Assembly: GCA_016211245.1 (NCBI GenBank)
Contig: JACQSQ010000027.1
Location: 1 to 5,803, forward strand
Source of the DNA: Candidatus Woesearchaeota archaeon
Lineage (GTDB): Archaea > Nanobdellota > Nanobdellia > Woesearchaeales > GW2011-AR4
DNA length: 5,803 nt
Reading direction: 5' to 3'
The notes under the pieces were generated by a model that did not search any database, was not told the origin of the DNA, and saw only the letters and a program-made list of their open reading frames with translations. Position numbers and translations under genes: made by a program. Positions 1-5,803 of the stretch are shown piece after piece (position 1 is the stretch's first letter; the number at the start of each line of letters is the position of its first letter).

Positions 1-1515
1 GATTTAGGGACTTATGAGAGATTCCTTAATATAGACATTCCAAAAAGAAACAACCTGACAACAGGGCAGGTTTACAAGGCAGTTATTGACAGGGAAATGC
101 AAGGGGAATATCTTGGCCAAACAGTCCAGTTTATCCCCCACATCATAGAAGAAATAAAAGACAGGATCAAACAGGCATCCGATTCCCATGATTTTGTCAT
201 CATTGAAGTCGGAGGAACAATTGGCGATTATGAAAATATCCCATTCTTATTTGCATTGAAAAGCCTGGAAAGGGATGTTGGAAAGCAAAACCTTAGCTAT
301 GTTCTTGTGACCTACCTTCCGATTCCCAGCCATATAGAGGAAATGAAGACAAAGCCGACCCAGCAAGCCATAAGGCTTCTAAGCGAGCACGGGATATTCC
401 CGGACTTTATCATTTGCAGGGCAAAAAAAGCATTAGATGTGCCAAGAAAAAAGAAAATCGAAATATACGCAAACATAGAGTCAGAGCATGTAATCTCGGA
501 GCCAGACATTGAAACAGTTTACCAGATTCCGCTTGATTTGGAAAAAGAAAAATTTGGAGAAAAACTATTGAAGGAGTTCGATGCCAAGCCCAAAAAGCAG
601 CCGAACTGGGCAGAATGGAAAAGCCTCGTCAATAACATACTGAATCCAAAGAAAAAGGTTAAAGTTGCCATTGTAGGCAAGTACATTGATATAGGGGATT
701 ATAGCCTGGCTGACTCTTACTTGTCAATAAACCAGTCGCTGCTGCATGCGGGCGCTTCTCTTAATGCAGGAGTTGAAATAGAATGGCTCGACTCAAAAAT
801 GTTTGAAGACAGCAGAAAAAATCTTAACGAGCTCAGGAATTATGACGGTATTATTGTACCGGGCGGATTTGGCTCTTCGGGAGTTGAAGGCAAGATAATG
901 GCCGCGAATTTCGCAAGAACAAACAAAATCCCATATCTTGGCTTGTGCTATGGTTTGCAGCTTGCGGTTGTGGGGTTTGCAAGGGAAGTTTGCGGCCTTA
1001 AAGATGCCCATACCACAGAAGTAAGCCAAAAAACAAAATATCCGGTTATAGACGTGCAGCCTGCCCAAAAAGAAATTTTGGAAAAAAGCATGTTTGGAGG
1101 AACAATGAGGCTTGGAGCCTATGCTGCCGCGCTAAAAGAAAAGACCCAAGTTTTCAAATTATACCGGGAAACAAGAAGATTGCAGGAAGACACAAAAAAA
1201 GTCCAGGGATTGATGAAAGACAAAAGTCAGGCTTTCAGGCTGGGTATTCTTGAAAAAGGCAAGAAAATTGTTTTGGAAAGGCATAGGCACAGATACGAAG
1301 TAAATCCGAAATATGTTGATTTACTGGAGAAGAATGGGCTGGTGTTTTCCGGCTACTATACAAGATTCGACAAGACAAAACTGATGGAGTATATTGAGCT
1401 GCCGGGACATCATTTTTTTGTTGGCACCCAGTCTCATCCGGAGATGAAGTCCAGATTAGGAAATCCATCGCCGTTTTTCTATGGGTTTGTCAAGGCTTGC
1501 GGAAATAAAAAATAA
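1..1515 (+). CDS. pyrG: CTP synthase (glutamine-hydrolysing), 5'-truncated by window edge
   Basis: Makes CTP from UTP, ATP and glutamine in the cytoplasm, the last step of de novo pyrimidine nucleotide synthesis. Frame 1 is open from the first base; 504 residues are present. The first residue, in DLGTYERF, aligns with E. coli Asp72 (a Mg ligand), so about 71 N-terminal residues, including the P-loop, lie outside the window. Visible in order (numbering from the first residue present): the YLGQTVQFIPH segment; EVGGTIGD with the second acidic ligand Glu69; the UTP-site motif KTKPTQ (116-121); then the class I glutaminase domain from about 219, with PGGFG (287-291), nucleophile Cys316 in GLCYG, GGTMRLG (366-372), RHRHRYEVN (427-435), and His478 and Glu480 in SHPE. 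The catalytic triad is complete, so the enzyme should be active. Oddity: 53 residues separate GGTMRLG from ERHRHRYEVN, against 22 in E. coli. The gene converges on the next gene with 12 bases between stops. Identification is very secure. Confidence 0.98.
   Translation, partial: DLGTYERFLNIDIPKRNNLTTGQVYKAVIDREMQGEYLGQTVQFIPHIIEEIKDRIKQASDSHDFVIIEVGGTIGDYENIPFLFALKSLERDVGKQNLSYVLVTYLPIPSHIEEMKTKPTQQAIRLLSEHGIFPDFIICRAKKALDVPRKKKIEIYANIESEHVISEPDIETVYQIPLDLEKEKFGEKLLKEFDAKPKKQPNWAEWKSLVNNILNPKKKVKVAIVGKYIDIGDYSLADSYLSINQSLLHAGASLNAGVEIEWLDSKMFEDSRKNLNELRNYDGIIVPGGFGSSGVEGKIMAANFARTNKIPYLGLCYGLQLAVVGFAREVCGLKDAHTTEVSQKTKYPVIDVQPAQKEILEKSMFGGTMRLGAYAAALKEKTQVFKLYRETRRLQEDTKKVQGLMKDKSQAFRLGILEKGKKIVLERHRHRYEVNPKYVDLLEKNGLVFSGYYTRFDKTKLMEYIELPGHHFFVGTQSHPEMKSRLGNPSPFFYGFVKACGNKK
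1507..1512 (-). terminator. oligo-T tract downstream of the kinase gene
   Basis: Read on the minus strand, six T residues begin 16 bases after the stop of the kinase gene, inside the last codons of pyrG. Archaeal transcription often ends at simple T-rich tracts without a strong hairpin. The tract could equally be just the Lys codons at the end of pyrG, so this is tentative. Confidence 0.3.
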
Positions 1516-1527
1516 CTAAAATATTCT

Positions 1528-2487
1528 TCAAAAGAAAGGAGTCTCAAATACAGCTGCCGGCTTGTTGAAATCCCTGAATATTTTTTCACCGGCAATTCTT
1601 GACCTAAGCGCGACAGCATGGTCTGCGGCTAAGATTAACAATGCAGTTCCAGCGCCGCTAGGCGTGACAATTGCCTCCCTTCCTACAATTTGCTCCAATC
1701 TCCTGTTTACATCATAGACATCAACTTTGTAAACTCCATTTACATTTCTAACATATGTAACTGATTTTGACCATCTGGAATAATCATTGATGCTGTCCCA
1801 TACATGTCTAAAATTATTTTCCCTCAGTCCGGCAGTCATTAATTGCGACAATTCAGTCAGTCTGACAGCTTCAAACCTGTCATATGTTAATTCATCTAGC
1901 ACTGCTCTGGCTTGTGCGGTTCCACCATCCTTGCTTATAGTTAGGGGAACAATTAATGAAGGAGTGATAGTTGCAGGAGCCGGTATTTTGCTGTATCTTG
2001 GAAGTGCATGGCCTTGAATTCTGGAAGATATTACAATGCCTCCGATTACGCCCGGCATAACATTGTCCAGATGCTCTTGCGTCTCACCGGCAGCAGCATA
2101 CATTATTTTTTCTTCATCAGTCAGATTTAATCCATATACCTTATTGATTATTTCAACAACCGCAATAGCGCCTGCTCCTGATGTCCCTAATCCACCTGGT
2201 TTCATATAATTAGAAAACCTTAAAACTAAGCCGCCCTCCAGTCCTTTTTCGTGGAAAATTTTTGCAGCAACTTTATGAGCTAAATTATCTCTGTCAATCG
2301 GTACAGGATATTTTCCATTGCTTTCTATAACCAATCCCGGCTCTTTTTTCCAGTGACCGGTAGTTTCCATGTATAATCCAGATTTGTGCCCATTTAGCCT
2401 TGCCCCTCCAATGTCAAATAACGGGCCTAAATTAGCTGATGTAGGATAAGTAATTACGGTTGCTTCTAACTGTTTTGGCGCAATCAT
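1528..2487 (-). CDS. thrB: GHMP-family kinase, probably homoserine kinase
   Basis: Probably phosphorylates homoserine with ATP to give O-phosphohomoserine, the precursor of threonine, in the cytoplasm. The 319 residues are close to the roughly 300 usual for ThrB. Numbering from the ATG: the N-terminal motif SANLGPLFD carries Asn19 and Asp25, spaced as in the homoserine-binding pair of the Methanocaldococcus enzyme. The GHMP phosphate loop is PGGLGTSGAGA (97-107). Glu135 and the HLDNVMPGVIGG block (139-150) match the Mg/ATP region. The T-x-x-A-R motif (Thr190, Arg194) and Arg238 sit where substrate-carboxylate arginines are expected. The C-terminal glycine motif is SGAG (277-280). The start was chosen at the ATG at 2487 rather than the in-frame TTG at 2505, because conservation begins only about 8 residues after the ATG and a TATA-like box lies about 28 bases upstream of it, suggesting a leaderless mRNA. 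No other threonine gene is adjacent, so a related small-molecule substrate is possible. Family sure; substrate probable. Confidence 0.7.
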   Translation of the reverse strand: MIAPKQLEATVITYPTSANLGPLFDIGGARLNGHKSGLYMETTGHWKKEPGLVIESNGKYPVPIDRDNLAHKVAAKIFHEKGLEGGLVLRFSNYMKPGGLGTSGAGAIAVVEIINKVYGLNLTDEEKIMYAAAGETQEHLDNVMPGVIGGIVISSRIQGHALPRYSKIPAPATITPSLIVPLTISKDGGTAQARAVLDELTYDRFEAVRLTELSQLMTAGLRENNFRHVWDSINDYSRWSKSVTYVRNVNGVYKVDVYDVNRRLEQIVGREAIVTPSGAGTALLILAADHAVALRSRIAGEKIFRDFNKPAAVFETPFF

Positions 2488-2510
2488 TTGCTTCAGAGGA
2501 ATCAACCATT

Positions 2511-2520
2511 ATTTTTAAAT
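2511..2520 (-). promoter_or_regulatory. TATA-like box for the minus-strand kinase gene
   Basis: On the minus strand this reads atttaaaaat, centred about 28 bases upstream of the ATG at 2487. That is the distance expected between an archaeal TATA box and the transcription start, so transcription would start at or next to the start codon. No ribosome-binding motif is seen between box and ATG, which fits a leaderless message. Seen by eye only. Confidence 0.45.
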
Positions 2521-2572
2521 TTAATCATTGTTAAGTGCTATCATTTGAATGAATAAGCTGCTATCCGCAACC

Positions 2573-2580
2573 TTTATTAA
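2573..2580 (+). promoter_or_regulatory. candidate TATA box for the secF-secD operon
   Basis: The sequence tttattaa resembles the archaeal TATA consensus. A start site about 26 bases downstream would fall near 2603 and give a leader of about 27 bases that includes the GGTG ribosome-binding motif at 2616-2619. A competing candidate is the A/T-rich stretch at 2604-2613, centred about 22 bases before the ATG, which would imply a leaderless transcript. I cannot decide between them from sequence alone. Confidence 0.35.
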
Positions 2581-2615
2581 CCGTCATCTTCTTCTTAGAC
2601 GAAATAATTATTATC

Positions 2616-2619
2616 GGTG
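2616..2619 (+). promoter_or_regulatory. possible ribosome-binding site of secF
   Basis: GGTG is complementary to part of the usual archaeal 16S rRNA 3' end and lies 10 bases before the ATG at 2630. It favours that start over the upstream in-frame ATG at 2549. The motif is short and the spacing slightly long, so support is modest. Confidence 0.3.
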
Positions 2620-2629
2620 CAAATTTTTC

Positions 2630-3652
2630 ATGGAAGAAAATAAAGCTCAGCCAGACATTGAACATAATACGGAGCAAAAACAGGAGCATAAAGCTGAAAT
2701 CAAAAAAGAAGAGCCTAAAAAGCAAGAGCCAAAAAAACATATCAGGCAAACCCTGTTTGAAATCTATGACAAAAAATACAAATTGCTCTTTATAATACCA
2801 ATTCTTATGCTTCTTTTTTCCCTGGCGCAGATCGGTTATCAATTTTACAGCACAGGCGAATTTCTAAACAAGGATGTATCATTGAAAGGCGGAGTGACTT
2901 TGATAATTCCTCAGGAAGGAAATATAGACACAGCAAATCTTCAAACTCAAATAAAAAATGATTTTCCAAAAAATGACATTGTTGTGAGGACTTTGAGAAG
3001 CGCAGGCTCAATTAATGGCGTGATTGTGGAAGCTGATATAGACGGAACAGACAAAAGCCAAATTGACAGGCTTTTGGCTTCTGTGGGCTCTTCATTAAAG
3101 GTTGACTTAAGCAAGGTCGATTATGGCTTGGAGATAATTGGCTCGTCTTTAGGCGCAAGCTTTTTTAAGGAATCGCTGATAGCGCTGGCAATTGCATTTC
3201 TTTTCATGGGGCTTGTGGTTTTGATTTACTTTAGGACGCTTATACCAAGCTTTGCAATCATTCTTGCTGCTTTCTCAGACATGGTTGTTGCGCTGGCCGT
3301 CATAAACCTAATGGGCGTAAGAATCGGGACAGCGGGCATTGCAGCTTTCCTGATGCTCATCGGCTATTCAGTTGATACAGACATACTGCTCACTGTGCGT
3401 GTATTGAAAAGAAAAGAAGGGACTGTCATGGACAGGGTAATGAGCTCGATAAAGACAGGAATGACAGAAACCTTGACGGCAATTGTTGCTGTTACTGTTG
3501 CTATGCTCGTTACTCAATCAGAAGTTATCAGGCAGATCATGCTTATTTTATTGATTGGATTGGTAGCTGACATATTCATGACATGGATACAAAATGTCGG
3601 ATTATTGAGAATTTACATAGAAAGGAAAGCCAAAAAGGGAATAACAATATGA
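2630..3652 (+). CDS. secF: protein-export membrane protein SecF (archaeal type)
   Basis: Membrane partner of SecD; the pair assists protein translocation through the SecY channel. The 340 residues start at the ATG at 2630. An in-frame ATG at 2549 would add 27 poorly conserved-looking residues and run through the likely promoter, so it was not used. Residues 1-37 are a hydrophilic cytoplasmic tail rich in Lys, Glu and Gln. Helix 1 spans about 52-72, followed by DVSLKGG (82-88), the counterpart of the Gly-Gly motif after helix 1 in SecD/SecF. An extracytoplasmic domain runs to about 180. Five more helices follow at about 182-201, 203-229, 232-259, 281-294 and 300-330. Helix 4 has the hallmark GYSVDTD, with Asp249 and Asp251 in the region linked to proton movement in bacterial SecDF. 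The stop overlaps the secD start in ATGA, implying coupled translation. The secF-then-secD order is the reverse of bacterial secD-secF. Identification is strong. Confidence 0.93.
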   Translation: MEENKAQPDIEHNTEQKQEHKAEIKKEEPKKQEPKKHIRQTLFEIYDKKYKLLFIIPILMLLFSLAQIGYQFYSTGEFLNKDVSLKGGVTLIIPQEGNIDTANLQTQIKNDFPKNDIVVRTLRSAGSINGVIVEADIDGTDKSQIDRLLASVGSSLKVDLSKVDYGLEIIGSSLGASFFKESLIALAIAFLFMGLVVLIYFRTLIPSFAIILAAFSDMVVALAVINLMGVRIGTAGIAAFLMLIGYSVDTDILLTVRVLKRKEGTVMDRVMSSIKTGMTETLTAIVAVTVAMLVTQSEVIRQIMLILLIGLVADIFMTWIQNVGLLRIYIERKAKKGITI

Positions 3653-5370
3653 ATCACAAACTAAAAAAACTGCTTACAAGCTGGAAAGTGATACTTTTGA
3701 TAGCATGCATATTACTGTCAGTTTATTATATTTACCCGACTTCAAATGAAGGAGTCGCTATAAGGAGTGTAATCACAAACAGCTCAGCGGCATTGGTAGG
3801 CATACGGCAGCCAACTCCCAACATAAAGCCTGTTGACCGAGAGCGCATATTGTCAGTAAATTATGCCCCTGTAAAAACAGTTGATGACTACTACAATCAA
3901 ATTGATGGATTGCCTCCCAATAAGACAATCCAAATAAAAACAACCAAAGCGCTTTATAGGGTTCTAACAAAAGAAAAATTTGATTTAATACAGCTCAATG
4001 AAACCGAGGAAAAGATAATAACAGAAATAACAGAAAAAAATATCACAGTAAACGGCACTATTAAGACCATTAACGAAACAACATCCAGGACAATAAATGT
4101 CCCAAAAGTGCTAAAGATAAGCAGGGGCACAGAAGACCTTGGCTTAAGGGTTTATGAGGCTCCAAAGACTAATATAAGAAAGGGCCTGGATTTGCAGGGC
4201 GGCACAAGAGTTTTGCTGCAGCCTGAAGTAAAGCTAAGCCAGAATGATATAGGGATTCTTATCGACAACATGAAGGAGAGGCTTAATGTCTATGGCCTGA
4301 GCGACATAGTGATAAGGGACGCGACAGATTTGCTGGACAACCAGTATATTGTTGTGGAAATTGCAGGCGCATCAGAAGAGGAAATCAAGGACTTGTTGGC
4401 TAAGCAGGGCAAATTCGAGGCAAGGATTGGCAATGCAACTGTTTTTAGGGGCGGCCAGGACATAACTTACGTTGCAAGAAGCGCAGGAGAAGCAAGAGTT
4501 GAAAACTGCAATCCTATTGGAAATGGGCAGTTTGCATGCAGGTTCACTTTCGGCATAACCTTGAGCCAGGAAGCAGCGCAAAGGCAGGCTGATGCAACAA
4601 GAGATCTGGAAGTTGTTTATGATACTTCTTCAGGCAGGAATGATTACCTGAGCCGGAAGCTTGAATTATATCTTGATGACTCGAAAGTTGACGAATTAAG
4701 CATAGGGGCTGACTTGAAAGGGCAAGCTGTTACCCAGATAGCAATTTCAGGATCTGGATTTGGAGCAACGCAGCAGGATACAATTACCAACTCAGTAATC
4801 AGCATGAAGAGGCTGCAGACTATTCTTATAACTGGGTCTTTGCCAGTCAAGCTGAATATAGTAAAGACAGATGCTATAAGCCCGGTTTTAGGGGAAGAAT
4901 TTGTTAGCAATGCAATACTCATGTCATTGCTTGCCATACTTGCCGTCGCAGTCGTCGTTGGCATAAGGTACAGGAAATTGCTTATAGCAATCCCAATCCT
5001 GATAACAATGCTTTCTGAAGTCATAATCCTGTTGGGGGTTGCAGCCCTGATAGGGTGGAATATTGATTTGGCTGCTATTGCAGGCATCCTTGTCGCTATC
5101 GGCACAGGAGTTGATGACCAGATTGTAATTACCGATGAGACCCTGAAAGGAGAAACCGCAAGCGCTTATAACTGGAAAGAGAAAGTGAAAAGGGCTTTTC
5201 TCATCATAATGCTTGCCTATGCGACAGTTGTTGTCGCAATGATTCCATTGATATTTGCAGGCGCAGGATTGTTGAAAGGATTTGCGATAACAACAATAAT
5301 AGGAGTTACGATTGGCGTGTTTGTAACAAGGCCTGCTTATTCTGATTTTGTCGAGATTATGCTGAAGTAA
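3649..5370 (+). CDS. secD: protein-export membrane protein SecD (archaeal type) with PDZ-like insert
   Basis: Partner of SecF in the Sec translocon accessory complex. The 573 residues start at the ATG overlapping the secF stop. An AGGGA-like motif lies 8 bases upstream, so this start is preferred over the upstream in-frame ATG at 3583. Order: a short basic N-terminus; helix 1 at about 12-30; a PDZ-like segment at 34-107; a polar linker at 110-170 with several Asn-X-Thr sequons; the signature GLDLQGG (179-185); a large extracytoplasmic domain to about 415 with two cysteines (287, 297); then five helices at about 423-440, 443-469, 472-495, 515-538 and 541-560. Helix 4 contains GTGVDDQIVITDE; Asp489 aligns with the Asp of the bacterial AVDANV motif needed for proton-driven function. 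The motif set and the secF neighbour make the identity firm. The unusual part is the region between helix 1 and GLDLQGG. A small broken gene starts one base after the stop. Confidence 0.95.
   Translation: MNHKLKKLLTSWKVILLIACILLSVYYIYPTSNEGVAIRSVITNSSAALVGIRQPTPNIKPVDRERILSVNYAPVKTVDDYYNQIDGLPPNKTIQIKTTKALYRVLTKEKFDLIQLNETEEKIITEITEKNITVNGTIKTINETTSRTINVPKVLKISRGTEDLGLRVYEAPKTNIRKGLDLQGGTRVLLQPEVKLSQNDIGILIDNMKERLNVYGLSDIVIRDATDLLDNQYIVVEIAGASEEEIKDLLAKQGKFEARIGNATVFRGGQDITYVARSAGEARVENCNPIGNGQFACRFTFGITLSQEAAQRQADATRDLEVVYDTSSGRNDYLSRKLELYLDDSKVDELSIGADLKGQAVTQIAISGSGFGATQQDTITNSVISMKRLQTILITGSLPVKLNIVKTDAISPVLGEEFVSNAILMSLLAILAVAVVVGIRYRKLLIAIPILITMLSEVIILLGVAALIGWNIDLAAIAGILVAIGTGVDDQIVITDETLKGETASAYNWKEKVKRAFLIIMLAYATVVVAMIPLIFAGAGLLKGFAITTIIGVTIGVFVTRPAYSDFVEIMLK
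3748..3969 (+). other. PDZ-like domain encoded within secD
   Basis: Residues 34-107 of SecD read like the PDZ domain of HtrA or site-2 proteases. EGVAIRSVITNSSAALVGI matches the usual strand-turn-helix 'G-x-x-I-x-x-V-x-x-x-S-x-A-x-x-x-G-I'. After an 11-residue loop, RILSVNYAPVKTVDDYYNQI matches 'D-x-I-l-x-v-n-g-x-p-V-x-t-x-x-d'. A final strand, TIQIKT, is followed by a second short strand. The domain sits just after helix 1, on the extracytoplasmic side. This is assigned from pattern only, without a profile search. Confidence 0.65.
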
Positions 5371-5371
5371 A

Positions 5372-5756
5372 ATGAAAAACAACCCCTTCCATTTTGGCTT
5401 GGCTTATTGTAGGTGTGCTACTTTTAAGTATCATAATTTTGATTTCTGGTAAAGACGAAGGTGGGCTTACTGGGGAATTGATTATGCAATCCTTTGGGGT
5501 TTAGCATGGTGCATCATAATATCGTTTTTGGGGTACAAATCAAAAAAGAAGTTTAAGACTTACAAAGCGTCAGACTTCTTTACAATTTTTTTATTATCCC
5601 ACTAACTTTCAGTATTATTTATTCTCTACTGGGGTTTTTATTGGCAAAGGTGATTTTGAAGCTTTTTGGATGGTTTTTAATTTAATGGCTATGCTCGGTT
5701 TGTTGTTTGGTGGATTGACTTATTCTTTAGGGATTTGGATAGGTTTAAGAAAATAA
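5372..5756 (+). pseudogene. frameshifted small membrane-protein gene, about 128 codons if repaired
   Basis: I do not recognise the family. The ATG lies one base after the secD stop, so this was probably the third gene of the operon. As it stands it encodes only about 26 residues. Following hydrophobic, membrane-like coding through the region requires four frame changes: within 5375-5390 (A5 or C4 run, one base too many), at the G4 run 5472-5475, at the T7 run 5586-5592, and at G4T5 5631-5639 (each one base too few). The repaired product would have four membrane helices: ILAWLIVGVLLLSIIILIS; IDYAILWGLAWCIIISFLG; FFTIFFIIPLTFSIIYSLL; and a last one ending GGLTYSLGIWIGL. A basic KSKKKFK loop lies between helices 2 and 3. 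The product ends in RK before TAA at 5754. All breaks fall at homopolymers, so indel errors in the assembly are as likely as true decay. The other genes in the window are intact. Confidence 0.6.
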
Positions 5757-5763
5757 TTTTTTT
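5757..5763 (+). terminator. oligo-T tract ending the secF-secD transcript
   Basis: Seven consecutive T residues follow directly after the last stop codon of the broken membrane gene. This fits the simple T-rich terminators of archaea. No clear hairpin precedes it. The position at the operon end supports the call, but the region is A/T-rich in general. Confidence 0.4.
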
Positions 5764-5790
5764 AGGTTTGTATATTAGATTAGCGATAGT

Positions 5791-5800
5791 TTTTTATATA
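5791..5800 (+). promoter_or_regulatory. TATA-like box near the right window edge
   Basis: tttttatata is close to the archaeal TATA consensus and lies just past a candidate terminator, so it probably serves a plus-strand gene or RNA starting about 25 bases further on, outside the window. The 47 bases between 5757 and 5803 show no gene. Confidence 0.35.
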
Positions 5801-5803
5801 TCC

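Noticed and set aside
1516..1527. Hairpin terminator between the convergent pyrG and kinase genes
   Set aside because: The gap is 12 bases with no inverted repeat; only the oligo-T tract on the minus strand is notable.
2488..2505. TTG start six codons upstream for the kinase
   Set aside because: It is only about 10 bases from the TATA-like box, has no ribosome-binding motif, and adds nothing conserved; the ATG at 2487 fits the promoter spacing.
2582..2601. Small inverted repeat (cgtc ... gacg) in the divergent spacer
   Set aside because: The stem is only four pairs with a 12-base loop, which is expected by chance.
2549..2629. Longer SecF with a start at 2549
   Set aside because: The 27 added residues are unlike the rest of the protein, run through the likely promoter, and the ATG at 2630 has a nearby GGTG motif.
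4644..5382. Two long open frames on the minus strand (4644-5105 and 4924-5382, about 150 codons each) opposite secD
   Set aside because: They lie wholly antisense to the well-supported secD membrane region, have no recognisable motifs, are Cys/Tyr or Ser/Ile-rich as expected from reversed hydrophobic codons, and overlap each other.
1..5803. CRISPR array, insertion sequence, tRNA or rRNA gene, or defence cassette
   Set aside because: No spaced direct repeats, transposase motifs, terminal inverted repeats or recognisable RNA gene features were seen; the window holds housekeeping genes.

Overview
The window looks like chromosomal DNA from an archaeon, probably a small-genome lineage of the DPANN type (Woesearchaeota or Pacearchaeota-like). 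Three things point that way: SecF and SecD are archaeal in form and ordered secF then secD; there are A/T-rich TATA-like boxes about 25-28 bases upstream of starts, one of which implies a leaderless transcript; and genes appear to end in simple oligo-T tracts. The phylum is an inference and was not tested by a search.

Layout, left to right. Bases 1-1515 (+) hold the 3' 504 codons of CTP synthase (pyrG). The gene is cut by the window edge at the codon matching E. coli Asp72. It converges, with only 12 bases between stops, on a minus-strand GHMP kinase (1528-2487) that best matches homoserine kinase. A 142-base divergent spacer (2488-2629) carries promoter-like boxes for both directions. From 2630 rightwards runs a tight plus-strand operon: secF (2630-3652), secD (3649-5370, start and stop overlapping as ATGA) and, one base after the secD stop, the remains of a small membrane-protein gene (5372-5756). 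That last gene is readable only by changing frame four times, each time at or beside a homopolymer. An oligo-T tract follows it, and a good TATA-like box at the right edge probably serves a gene outside the window.

How the genes work together. SecF and SecD form the membrane complex that assists protein export through the SecY channel. PyrG makes CTP from UTP, and the kinase probably phosphorylates homoserine for threonine synthesis. The three functions are unrelated and look like ordinary neighbours.

I did not find a complete new system. The points most worth following are: (a) a PDZ-like domain inserted in SecD between its first membrane helix and the conserved GLDLQGG motif, followed by a sequon-rich linker; (b) an insertion of about 30 charged residues in the glutaminase half of CTP synthase; (c) the multiply frameshifted four-helix membrane protein directly behind secD; and (d) a Lys/Glu-rich cytoplasmic tail on SecF.
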